Shown here: piece by piece, positions 26,307 to 34,405 of the stretch | Numbering within the stretch: position 1 is the stretch's first letter | Layout: every line of letters starts with the position of its first letter | Assembly (NCBI GenBank): GCA_020849795.1 | Contig: JADZFR010000050.1 | Coordinates: 62,001 to 126,000, forward strand | Source of the DNA: Planctomycetota bacterium | GTDB lineage: Bacteria > Planctomycetota > UBA8742 > UBA2392 | Direction of reading: 5' to 3' | DNA length: 64,000 nucleotides | Translations under genes and position numbers: made by a program | Notes under the pieces: model-generated | What the model was told of the DNA's origin: nothing | Database searches by the model: none | The model's input: only the letters and a program-made list of their open reading frames with translations

Positions 26307-27302
26307 TTAACCTTCGTTGCTTTCCGACTGTTTGCGGGCCTCGTCTGCCGCCGCCGTGCCCTCATATTTCTTTGCAAACGCCACCAGATTCTTCTTCTTT
26401 GTGGCGCTGTCCTTGGCCTTCTCATTGGCGGCCACAGTCTTTTCGTATGCGTCCCAGGCCTTGAGTTCATCCTTGACGGCTTTGTCCTTCTTCAGCGCGT
26501 CCAGGTCTTCTTTGGCTTTTTCAGCGACTTCCATGCCTTTGAATGCTTTGCCCGTAAGCTCTTCAAGAATGCGTACGGCGACGTGGTAGTGGCGGATAGC
26601 CTTGGCATCCTCGACCTGCTTGAGCTTGGCATCAACCAGCGCGTTGACCTTGCCGATGATGTAGTCGGCATCAGCCGCTACTGCCTCATTGTCAACGTTC
26701 TTCTCTTTCTGCCTGATCGCCTCGTCGCGCGCGGCGGCGTAGTCGCCTGCGCTGTATGCGGTGGCGGCCTTTTCGAGGCCGGGCGCAACCTCGTTCTTGC
26801 CCAACCCGAGGTACTTGATCTTGGTGATTTCTTCAGCGACTACGCCCACGTAGCCGTGGTTGCCTTCCCAGATTACCGTGCCGTCTACCCCGATTACGTA
26901 GGCATACGGAATCGTGCCCACGCCAGGGAAGCCGCCCATGCTGCCCTCAATCACCTGCGGGAACGTGAGGCCCTTGCTGTTGTACAGTTTCTGGATCTCG
27001 GCCTCCGTGTGACCCTGGCGCTCGCACATGAACACGTGCAGGCCCTTGCCTTCGTACTTGTTCCAGAGCCCCTGCACCTCCGGCATGCTGGCGATGCACG
27101 GGCCGCACTTGACGCCCCACAGCTTCACGAGAATCACGTCGCCCTTGCAGTCGGCGAGGCTCGTCTTCCCGTCCTTGGGCGGGTTGATGAACTTGGTCGC
27201 GCTGAAATCCGGCGACTCTTTGCCCTGCAAGCTGCTTGTCTTCTGCGCAACCAACGCGCTCGCGAACACACACAACAGTACCGACCAAATCATTGCCCGC
27301 AT
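26307..27302 (-). CDS. Secreted TlpA-like thioredoxin-fold protein with CGPC active site
   Basis: A 331-residue protein with a signal peptide (MRAMIWSVLLCVFASALVAQ). The ATG at 27302 has GGAG 7 nt upstream and is preferred over the ATG two codons earlier. The redoxin domain contains SADFSATKFINPP-like and GDVILVKLWGVKCGPCIASM segments, where CGPC is the classic thioredoxin dithiol. TIPYAYVIGVDGTVIWEGNHG follows. A Lys/Ala-rich helical C-terminal domain (KKDKAVKDELKAWDAYEKTV) is shared with both flanking genes. Its CGPC aligns residue for residue with UGA-GPC in the upstream paralogue. An extracytoplasmic thiol-disulfide or peroxide-reductase role is inferred. Confidence 0.85.
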   Translation of the reverse strand: MRAMIWSVLLCVFASALVAQKTSSLQGKESPDFSATKFINPPKDGKTSLADCKGDVILVKLWGVKCGPCIASMPEVQGLWNKYEGKGLHVFMCERQGHTEAEIQKLYNSKGLTFPQVIEGSMGGFPGVGTIPYAYVIGVDGTVIWEGNHGYVGVVAEEITKIKYLGLGKNEVAPGLEKAATAYSAGDYAAARDEAIRQKEKNVDNEAVAADADYIIGKVNALVDAKLKQVEDAKAIRHYHVAVRILEELTGKAFKGMEVAEKAKEDLDALKKDKAVKDELKAWDAYEKTVAANEKAKDSATKKKNLVAFAKKYEGTAAADEARKQSESNEG

Positions 27303-27341
27303 TGCCATTCTCCCGTTCCCAGTAATCAGGGCGGTTAAATC

Positions 27342-27373
27342 AACCGGCCCGGCCATCAGCGGCCGGGCCGGTT
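27342..27373 (-). terminator. Intrinsic terminator of the selenoprotein candidate
   Basis: A perfect 13-bp stem AACCGGCCCGGCC / GGCCGGGCCGGTT with a 6-nt loop is followed on the minus strand by GATTTAA. Confidence 0.8.
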
Positions 27374-27386
27374 CCCGTTCCGCTGC

Positions 27387-28370
27387 TTATGCAATTGCTT
27401 CGGCCAGCTTTTTCGCCTCGTCGGCGGCGGCTGTGCCCTCGTACTTCTTGTAGAAGTCGTTCAGCGACTTCTTCTTCGCAGCGCTGTCCTTGGCCTTCTC
27501 ATTCGCAGCCAGGGTCTTTTCCAGCGCGTCCCATGCTGACAGTTCTTTCTTTACGTCCTTGTCTTTCTTCAGGTTCTTCAGGTCCTCGTCGGCTTTGTCG
27601 CCCGTTTCGGTGCCCTTGAAACCCTTTGCCAGCTTCTCAAGCGCCTTCACGGTTTCGTGGTAGCGCCGGGTTGTCTGTGTTGCGTCCGCCTTAGCCTGCA
27701 GGTCCTTTGCCACCTGTTCTACGCGACCGATGATGAAATCCGCGTCTGCAACTACAGCCTCGTCGTCAGCCTTCTTCTCTTTCAGCTTGCTCGCCTCATC
27801 ACGGGCCTTGGCGTACTCGCCTGTGCTGAAAAGGGTGGCAGCCTTCTCAAGCCCCGGGGCTACATCCAGCTTGCCCAAGCCCGGGTACTTGATGCGGGCC
27901 AACTGCTTCTCAATCACTGCTTCGTAGCCACTGCGACCTTCCCATACCACCTTGGCGTCCGGGCCGATCACAAACCCGTACGGCAAGCCGCTCCAGCCCT
28001 CGCGATACCCGCCGAAGTCTGAGCCGGTGAACGGGCAGGGCACGTTGCAGCCCTTATCCTTGAGGAACTTCTCCACTTCTTCGCGCGGGTGTCCCTGCGC
28101 ATAGACGATGAAGATATGAAGTCCCTTTTCCTTGTTCTCCGTGTAGAGCCGGTTGAGTGAAGGCAACGCCTTCACGCAGGGCCCTCAGTTGATTCCCCAG
28201 AACTTGATCAACACCACGTCGCCTTTGCACTGCTCAAACGTGGTTGCTTCCGGCGCGTTGATGCAGTCCTTGGCGTCAAAACCTGGCGCGTCTTTGCCCG
28301 AAAGCGTCTGGGCAAACACCGCCGGCGCAAACGCCAACGCAATCAAGAGAGCCAATACGCTCGTCTTCAT
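27387..28370 (-). CDS. Candidate selenoprotein: secreted TlpA-like thioredoxin-fold protein with U-G-P-C active site
   Basis: Read through one in-frame TGA (28185-28187, codon 62), this is a 327-residue protein with a signal peptide (MKTSVLALLIALAFAPAVFA) and a GAGGAG site before the ATG. The sequence before the TGA ends DVVLIKFWGIN and the same frame continues GPCVKALPSL. The paralogue 85 bp downstream reads VILVKLWGVKCGPCIASMPE, so the TGA falls exactly on the first active-site Cys. Both sides are full-length and conserved, including the DKDVKKELSAWDALEKTLAA C-terminal domain. A SECIS-like hairpin starts 9 nt after the TGA. I infer selenocysteine insertion; a Cys-to-stop mutation is the alternative. 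No sel genes or tRNA-Sec lie in this window. Confidence 0.75.
28146..28187 (-). promoter_or_regulatory. Candidate bacterial SECIS element with its UGA
   Basis: Starting 9 nt after the UGA, GUGAAGG pairs perfectly with CCUUCAC around the loop CGUUG (28157-28175). Outside this, GGGCC just after the UGA can pair with GGCUC (28146-28150), leaving an internal loop. The apical loop begins 16 nt after the UGA and has G as its second base. This meets published bacterial SECIS criteria as I recall them: a small loop with an early G, 16-37 nt from the UGA. The layout resembles E. coli fdhF. Confidence 0.65.
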
Positions 28371-28543
28371 AGCCAATCTCCTCACTAGACCCAGCACACT
28401 GCGGTAAATGTGTAGACGCATGACAGTTACGCTTACGGCCAAAAAAGTGCGGACTTGAAGCACCTGTCGGTTCTGACAACGAACACCCCCATGCCCGGTT
28501 GCAAGAACAGTGTACCATTCAGCCCAGCAAGGAGTTACGCCCA

Positions 28544-30565
28544 ATGCCCTTGGTCACGATATCGCAAGCCGGCATGCATTTCGGCGGCCCCGAACTGCTG
28601 AAAGGCGTTTCGCTGGACATCGAGCCCGGCGCCAAGATTGGCTTGATCGGCCAGAACGGTACCGGCAAGTCCACACTCCTGCGCCTGATCACCGGTGAGC
28701 TGGAACCTACCGCCGGGCAGGTGCATCGCCAGAAGAACATCCGGCTTGCATTCCAGACCCAGGAGTTGAAGGCGCCGCCCGGCGCAACCGCGTGGTCTGA
28801 AATGCGCGCACTGTTCGCCGCAGACGTACAGCGTGAGGAAAGACTGCGAACACTAGAGGAACGCCTGGCCAACGGCGAGGACGTGCTTGCCGACTACGAG
28901 CGCCTTCAGCATGAGCACGACTTCGCAGGCGGCTATGAAGTTGACCGCCGCATTGAGCAGGTGCTGACCGGGCTTGGCCTGCCGCAAGCTGCATGGCAGC
29001 AGCCGATCACGACCTTCAGCGGCGGTGAGCGCAACATCATCGCGCTGGCGCGCATCGTGCTGCAGGAACCGGAGCTGATGTTGCTGGATGAGCCCAGCAA
29101 CCACCTCGACATGGAGGGCATTGAGTGGTTTATCCAGTTTCTGCGCCGCTCGCGGGCCGCCGTCGTCATGGTTAGCCACAACCGCCACTTGCTTGACGCC
29201 ACCGTCAACGAAATCTGGGAGTTGCACAGCCGCAAGGTCAAGCGGTGGGCCGGTGGTTACAGCGACTTTGCGCGCCAGAAAGAAGAGGCACTGGCATTAC
29301 AGGAACGCCAGTACAAGGCCCAGCAGCGCTGGATCAAGCGCATCGAGTTCCAGGCGCGCCGGTTGCTGGACATGGCGCGAGCCTATGACGACCCCGGCCA
29401 GGCCAAGCGCGCAAAGGCCATGTTGATGCGCGTTGAGCAGGTCGAGAAGATCGACGCGCCGGATCGCAGCGAGAACCGTTTTCACGCAAGCCTCGGCGAT
29501 GGGCGCTTCAAGGGGCACCTTGCACTCGAGATTGAAGGGCTGACGGTCAATGTCTCTGGTGTCGGAAACCAGGAGTCGCGAAACGACACACGCGCTGATT
29601 CCCGAATCCTGCTCGACAACGCTTCACTCACCATTGAGTACGGACAGCGCGTCGCGCTGGTCGGCCCCAATGGCAGCGGCAAGACCACTCTGTTCAACGC
29701 GATTCTGCATCACGCCAACTGGGAACACCCGGATCTGGATGTACAGGAAGGCCCGTTCCATATCACGGGCCGACTACGCACGGGAAAAGCCGCCAAGATC
29801 GGCGACTATTCTCAGATTCACCAGCATGCGCTGGATGAGCATGCGTCATTGATCGAATGGTTCTTGAAAGTCAGCGGCCTCGACTATCAGCCGGCCACGC
29901 TGATGCTGCATCGCTTTCTGTTCAACCGCGATGACCTGAACCGGCAGATCGGCACGCTAAGCGGCGGCGAGAAGAGCCGGCTGCAACTCGCGCGGCTTGT
30001 GCATGAACAGGTGAACTTCCTGATGCTGGATGAGCCCACGAACCACCTGGACATCCAGGCGTGCGAGCAGCTTGAGGAAATGCTGGATGAGTTCGAGGGC
30101 ACCCTGCTGGTCATCAGCCACGACCGCTACTTTCTCGACAAGCTGGTGAACCGGGTCGTTGAGCTGAAAGACCGGCAGCTTGAGCCCTTCAAGGGCACGT
30201 TCGCCGAGTGGTGGCAGGAAAAGCACCAGCAGGCGCAGCAGGGGCCAAAGGGCACGCTGCAACTTCACAGCCAGAAAAGCGCCGCCGACCGCCGCAGCGA
30301 CGCAAAGCAGCAGCGCGAAGACCAGAAGGCCAAGCAGCGGGAACAGCATAGGCTCAAGGCCGAGATCCGGGCGCTGGAAGCACGCATCGAGAAGCTGGAG
30401 TCGAAGCAGAAAGAGCTGGAAGATCAACTCGCCACGGCATTCAGTGCCGACGGCACAGCGTCGGCCGAAGAAGCCATGAAACTGAACACGGCTTTCGAAG
30501 CCGTCAAACACCAAATCGTCGAAGCCTACAGCAAGTGGGAAGAACTGGCGGCCGGCGTGGAATAA
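28544..30565 (+). CDS. ABC-F family ATPase (Uup/YheS-like)
   Basis: A 673-residue cytoplasmic protein with two ABC cassettes and no membrane segments. Domain 1 has GQNGTGKSTLL, FSGGERNIIALARI and LMLLDEPSNHLDMEGIEWF. Domain 2 has GPNGSGKTTLF, LSGGEKSRLQLARL and LMLDEPTNHLDIQACEQLEE. An inter-domain linker of about 80 residues (KEEALALQERQYKAQQRWIK) fits the ABC-F P-site tRNA interaction motif. The C-terminus (about 120 residues) is a charged coiled coil as in Uup. ABC-F proteins act on the ribosome as translation factors or protect it from antibiotics; which applies here is not visible. AAGGAG precedes the ATG. It is divergent from the selenoprotein gene. Confidence 0.93.
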   Translation: MPLVTISQAGMHFGGPELLKGVSLDIEPGAKIGLIGQNGTGKSTLLRLITGELEPTAGQVHRQKNIRLAFQTQELKAPPGATAWSEMRALFAADVQREERLRTLEERLANGEDVLADYERLQHEHDFAGGYEVDRRIEQVLTGLGLPQAAWQQPITTFSGGERNIIALARIVLQEPELMLLDEPSNHLDMEGIEWFIQFLRRSRAAVVMVSHNRHLLDATVNEIWELHSRKVKRWAGGYSDFARQKEEALALQERQYKAQQRWIKRIEFQARRLLDMARAYDDPGQAKRAKAMLMRVEQVEKIDAPDRSENRFHASLGDGRFKGHLALEIEGLTVNVSGVGNQESRNDTRADSRILLDNASLTIEYGQRVALVGPNGSGKTTLFNAILHHANWEHPDLDVQEGPFHITGRLRTGKAAKIGDYSQIHQHALDEHASLIEWFLKVSGLDYQPATLMLHRFLFNRDDLNRQIGTLSGGEKSRLQLARLVHEQVNFLMLDEPTNHLDIQACEQLEEMLDEFEGTLLVISHDRYFLDKLVNRVVELKDRQLEPFKGTFAEWWQEKHQQAQQGPKGTLQLHSQKSAADRRSDAKQQREDQKAKQREQHRLKAEIRALEARIEKLESKQKELEDQLATAFSADGTASAEEAMKLNTAFEAVKHQIVEAYSKWEELAAGVE

Positions 30566-30580
30566 CACCGCGGCGAACCG

Positions 30581-30730
30581 CTAAGGCGCGTGAACCGGGC
30601 GGCGGTCCCGACGCGCACGTCGCAGTACTGCGGCGTACTTGGCGACTTGCCATCCACCGCACACCAGAACCCCCGCGACCCCAAGGCCGACGAGGGCAGC
30701 AATCGCGAATGCAATTTCGATGGACTCCAT
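30581..30730 (-). CDS. Small single-pass membrane protein (49 aa)
   Basis: A short frame encoding MESIEIAFAIAALVGLGVAG, then VLVCGGWQVAKYAAVL and a strongly basic tail RRARRDRRPVHAP. That is one membrane helix of about 20 residues with a positive cytoplasmic end. TAGGCT lies exactly 6 nt before the ATG, the same arrangement as several other genes here that lack a Shine-Dalgarno site. This supports expression as a leaderless transcript. The codons use G/C at the third position as its neighbours do. It lies convergent to the ABC-F gene, 15 bp away. No family is recognised. It could be missed by automatic annotation because of length. Confidence 0.5.
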   Translation of the reverse strand: MESIEIAFAIAALVGLGVAGVLVCGGWQVAKYAAVLRRARRDRRPVHAP

Positions 30731-30821
30731 ACACCTAGCCTAGCATGTCCTCGGCACGGGTTGGCATCATTTGAACTGTATTCTGAGCGACCCTACTGGC
30801 AGGTTTGTGCAACTTCTCGGC

Positions 30822-31493
30822 TCAGACCTTGGCCAGAACGATGTCAAACGTGCCGGTTTCGTAGCTGACTTCTCCGCGCTTGGCCTGCTCCAGTTTGATG
30901 ATCAGCGACTTGCGGATGTACGGGTCCTTGTCCTGGTGCTTGTCGCCCTCAAAGTAGAGCTGCGTGATCAGCGTTTTGTAGCCGGCAGCCTGCACGCGGT
31001 AGTGAATGTGGGGCGGCCGGTACTGTGTACCGTTCAGGTAGCTGCCGGGGTGGATCGTTTCGTACTCATAGCGCCCCTTCTCGTCGCAGCGCATGCGCAG
31101 ACGATTCACGTACACGTCTGGGGCTGGCGGGTTAGCGGCGTCGTCATTGTCGTAGCGGCCGTCCTTATTGGCCTGCCAGACATCGAGCAACGCCTCGGGC
31201 AAAGGCTTGCGTGTGTCGAGCCCCCACACCCGGCCCTTGAGAAGCATGACGACACCCGGCTCGAGGGGCGGTGTAACCTTGCCGCGGAACGGGGCGTTGC
31301 GCCGGAAGAACGGGCCTTCGATGTTGGCCTCAGTGGCTTTCACTTCTTGGCCGAGTTCGGCATCCAAGAACGCGGGCAGAGCGCTGCCATCCGAGGGCGT
31401 CGCGCGCGCCCAAGCCGGCAACATCATCGTGCCGGCGGCCACAGCCAACCCGGTGGCGCCGCGGCCAATAAACTTGCGTCGACTGAGATCCAT
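30822..31493 (-). CDS. Intradiol ring-cleavage dioxygenase-like protein, Tat-exported
   Basis: A 223-residue protein with a Tat-type signal (SRRKFIGRGATGLAVAAGTM). The fold and non-haem Fe(III) ligands of intradiol dioxygenases are recognisable: EGPFFRRNAPFRG at the N-terminal core, LLDVWQANKDGRYDN with the first Tyr, GRYEYETIHPGSY with the second, and RPPHIHYRV with two His. Characterised relatives cleave catechols between the hydroxyls, but secreted short versions are widespread with unknown substrates. It starts 11 bp after the stop of the 31505 gene and is probably co-transcribed with it. No other aromatic degradation genes are nearby. Confidence 0.88.
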   Translation of the reverse strand: MDLSRRKFIGRGATGLAVAAGTMMLPAWARATPSDGSALPAFLDAELGQEVKATEANIEGPFFRRNAPFRGKVTPPLEPGVVMLLKGRVWGLDTRKPLPEALLDVWQANKDGRYDNDDAANPPAPDVYVNRLRMRCDEKGRYEYETIHPGSYLNGTQYRPPHIHYRVQAAGYKTLITQLYFEGDKHQDKDPYIRKSLIIKLEQAKRGEVSYETGTFDIVLAKV

Positions 31494-31504
31494 GGGCTCT
31501 CTCG

Positions 31505-32407
31505 TTAGTCCGGCTTGGCTGCCTCGACAGGCTTGAGTTCAATTGCGGGCAGTGCCTTCTGGTCGTCCGCGCTGGCCTGGGCTTCGTAGCTGGTGCCCTG
31601 CGTTTCCAATTTGCATCCGAAACGCAGGCCACACTTGGTGACGGCGACCACGATGCAGGACTTGAAGTTCAGCGTCTTGATCCAGCAGCTTGTCGCGTCC
31701 TTGGCCAGTTCCTGCACCATTGGCTTGCTGTAGTCGTCGTTGCCCGCGATCCAGCCTGCGAAGCCGTCTTTCACTCGTGACACGTGGAAACTGTTGATCA
31801 TGTTTTCGGCGCCGACAAACAAGACCTTCTCGATCTCATAGGCGGGACCCAGCTCAGGCAGTTTCCACTTCAGCTTGCTGGGTTTCTTGTCGAACAGACG
31901 CGTCTGGGTGAAGTACGGCAAGTAGTTTGGCAGGTAGTAGCAGTCGGCGCGGCTCAACTCGGGTGCCTCGACGGAGGCCTTGAGGTTCACCGGCAAGCTG
32001 CGCTTGCCCTCGGCGTCGATGAACAACACGTGCACGTTTCGGATGCGGTACTCTTCTTCGTGGCCGATCACGCCCAGCGGCAGGTGGTTGTCCTTGACCT
32101 CGATGTGGTAGCGCGTGGTTTCGGGGCCGTTCGCTTTGCGGAAGGCCTCTGCGTCGAAATTTTCGGCAAACAGGAACTCGCGCCACTTGGGACAGACTTC
32201 TTCCACGGACGGTGCAACCATCCACGCGGTATGGAAAATGAAAACCTCCAGCTTCTTCGGCTCGGTGTCAGGTTTGTCCCAGGTAATCAGCAGCGAAGAC
32301 GGGTTGATGTTGCCACTGGACGGCGAAACCATCAGCGGTTTGAACTCCAGGTCTTCAGCGGCAAGTGATGCGCTGAAGAGCAGCGCTACGAGCATAAGTC
32401 GAAACAT
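31505..32407 (-). CDS. Secreted protein of unknown function
   Basis: A 300-residue protein with a short signal peptide (MFRLMLVALLFSASLAAEDL) and GGAG before the ATG. The first domain resembles a fibronectin/Ig-like sandwich (PLMVSPSSGNINPSSLLITW, KKLEVFIFHTAW). The second half contains three cysteines near the end (SCWIKTLNFKSCIVVAVTKC, GCKLET) that could form disulfides. I do not recognise a family. It is the upstream partner of the intradiol dioxygenase gene in a two-gene transcript, so a periplasmic accessory role is possible but unproven. The 204-bp gap upstream (32408-32611) shows no gene or clear promoter. Confidence 0.6.
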   Translation of the reverse strand: MFRLMLVALLFSASLAAEDLEFKPLMVSPSSGNINPSSLLITWDKPDTEPKKLEVFIFHTAWMVAPSVEEVCPKWREFLFAENFDAEAFRKANGPETTRYHIEVKDNHLPLGVIGHEEEYRIRNVHVLFIDAEGKRSLPVNLKASVEAPELSRADCYYLPNYLPYFTQTRLFDKKPSKLKWKLPELGPAYEIEKVLFVGAENMINSFHVSRVKDGFAGWIAGNDDYSKPMVQELAKDATSCWIKTLNFKSCIVVAVTKCGLRFGCKLETQGTSYEAQASADDQKALPAIELKPVEAAKPD

Positions 32408-32611
32408 GGTTGAACTCCAAGGTGGTGTGAGCCTGCGGCATCATCCCTCACAAACACTCCCCAGGCAAGCGCGTCGGAATGCAGTTGTTACGCAGTACTG
32501 CCTTGACCGGCAGGAATCTATTTCCCCACAAGGGTCTCGGCATGGAACAGCCAGACGAGTCCGCAGTTTGTGCAAGTACTGGCGGCGAAGCTTGCGCTCC
32601 GCGCTCCTGCT

Positions 32612-34348
32612 TCATGCCATCGGTATCTGTACCGGGTTGGCGGCGTTCCTGTTGTAGCGTTTGGCTTCTGCATACCCGGCGTCGACATGGCGGGCGATGC
32701 CCATGCCGGGGTCGTTGGTGAGGACTCGTTCGATTCGCCTATCGGCTTCCTTGGTGCCGTCGCAGACGATTACTTGCCCGGCGTGCAGGCTGTATCCCAT
32801 GCCTACTCCGCCGCCGTGGTGGAAGCTGACCCACGTCGCGCCCGAGGCCGTGTTCAGCAACGCGTTGAGAATCGGCCAATCGGCGACGGCATCCGTTCCG
32901 TCCTTCATGGCTTCGGTTTCGCGGTTGGGGCTGGCGACGCTGCCGCAATCGAGGTGGTCGCGCCCGATCACGATCGGCGCTTTCAGCTTCTTCTCGCGCA
33001 CCAGCTGGTTGAACAGCAGCCCCGCTTTGTGGCGCTCGCCATAGCCCAGCCAGCAGATGCGTGCCGGAAGCCCCTGGAACTCGAAGGCGTTGCGCGCGTT
33101 TTTCAGCCAGTTGTGCAGGTGCCTGTGTTTCGGGAACAGCTTCATCAGCGCGTCGTCGGTGGTGTAAATGTCCTGCGGGTCGCCGCTGAGCGCTACCCAG
33201 CGAAACGGGCCCTTGCCCTCGCAGAACAGAGGCCGAATGTACGCCGGGACAAAGCCCGGAAAGTCGAACGCGTCTTTCACGCCGGCTTCAAGCGCGTGGC
33301 CGCGCAAATTGTTGCCGTAGTCGAAGGTGTGCGCGCCCTTACGCATCAGCGTCAACATCTGGCGGCAGTGCTTGGCCATGGTGCGAAAAGCCTGCTTCTC
33401 GTACTCACGCGGGTCTGACTTGCGCAGCTTCAAGGCCTCGGCCAGCGTCATGCGGTCGGGCACATAGCCGTTCAGCGGATCGTGGGCGCTGGTCTGGTCT
33501 GTCAGCAGGTCCGGTATGATGTTGCGCTTGATCAGCCGATCCAGCAACTCGGTCGCGTTGCAGCACACGCCAATGCTGACGGCTTTGCCTGCAGCACGGG
33601 CTTCCAAAGCGCGGTCAATGGCAGAGTCGATACCCAGGACGATTTCGTCCAGGTACCTGTCATGCAGCCGCTTGTCGATTCTTGACGCGTCAACATCTGC
33701 GGCCAGGAACGTCCCGCCCGCCATTTTTGCTGCCAGCGGCTGCGCGCCGCCCATGCCGCCAAGACCCGCCGTGACGACCAGTCTCCCTTTCAGCGTTGCC
33801 TTGGGGCCGTAGTGGGTGCGCGCGGCCTGCGCGAACGTTTCGTACGTGCCCTGCAATATGCCCTGGGTGCCGATGTAGATCCATGAACCGGCGGTCATCT
33901 GGCCGAACATCATGAGGCCGCGTTCACGCAGTTGATTGAAGTGCTCCCAGGTCGCCCACTTGGGCACGAGGTTGCTGTTGGCCAGCAGCACGCGCGGGGC
34001 GTCAGGGTGGGTCTTGAACACCGCCACGGGCTTGCCGCTCTGGATCAGCAACGTTTCGTCCGCCTTCAGTTCCTGGAGTGTTTTCAGGATGGCATCAAAG
34101 CATGGCCAGTTACGGGCAGCCTGGCCGATGCCGCCGTACACCACCAGTTCGCGCGGATTCTCGGCGTTGGCAGGGTCCAGGTTGTTCATCAGCATGCGCA
34201 GTGGTGCCTCGGTCAGCCACGATCTGGCGTGCAGGCGGGTGCCTCGCGGCGCGTAGATGTCACGGGGGCCCGTGCCATTGAGGGCGGCTTCGGCGAGTCT
34301 GGCGACGTCACGCTGTTTGCCGGCTTTATTCGTTGCGGCTGATGCCAT
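32612..34348 (-). CDS. hutU: Urocanate hydratase (urocanase)
   Basis: A 578-residue enzyme of histidine degradation that converts urocanate to imidazolonepropionate using tightly bound NAD+. Recognition rests on several family blocks: [36 protein letters not shown], the NAD-binding [40 protein letters not shown] and [25 protein letters not shown] lies 7 nt before the ATG at 34348. The length slightly exceeds the usual 550-560. No hutH, hutI or hutG is adjacent, so the rest of the pathway must be elsewhere in the genome. A 57-bp gap separates it from the next gene upstream. Confidence 0.97.
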   Translation of the reverse strand: MASAATNKAGKQRDVARLAEAALNGTGPRDIYAPRGTRLHARSWLTEAPLRMLMNNLDPANAENPRELVVYGGIGQAARNWPCFDAILKTLQELKADETLLIQSGKPVAVFKTHPDAPRVLLANSNLVPKWATWEHFNQLRERGLMMFGQMTAGSWIYIGTQGILQGTYETFAQAARTHYGPKATLKGRLVVTAGLGGMGGAQPLAAKMAGGTFLAADVDASRIDKRLHDRYLDEIVLGIDSAIDRALEARAAGKAVSIGVCCNATELLDRLIKRNIIPDLLTDQTSAHDPLNGYVPDRMTLAEALKLRKSDPREYEKQAFRTMAKHCRQMLTLMRKGAHTFDYGNNLRGHALEAGVKDAFDFPGFVPAYIRPLFCEGKGPFRWVALSGDPQDIYTTDDALMKLFPKHRHLHNWLKNARNAFEFQGLPARICWLGYGERHKAGLLFNQLVREKKLKAPIVIGRDHLDCGSVASPNRETEAMKDGTDAVADWPILNALLNTASGATWVSFHHGGGVGMGYSLHAGQVIVCDGTKEADRRIERVLTNDPGMGIARHVDAGYAEAKRYNRNAANPVQIPMA

Positions 34349-34405
34349 GTGCAACCTCCGCCGTCGTTCTAGCAAGCGCCGCCGGTGCGGGAAGGTCGCA
34401 ATGCC

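Noticed and set aside
28185-28187. Treating the TGA as a frameshift or gene boundary giving two separate genes
   Set aside because: The frame does not change across the TGA, and the downstream part has no ribosome site or signal peptide of its own. The flanking residues align continuously with the Cys paralogue.
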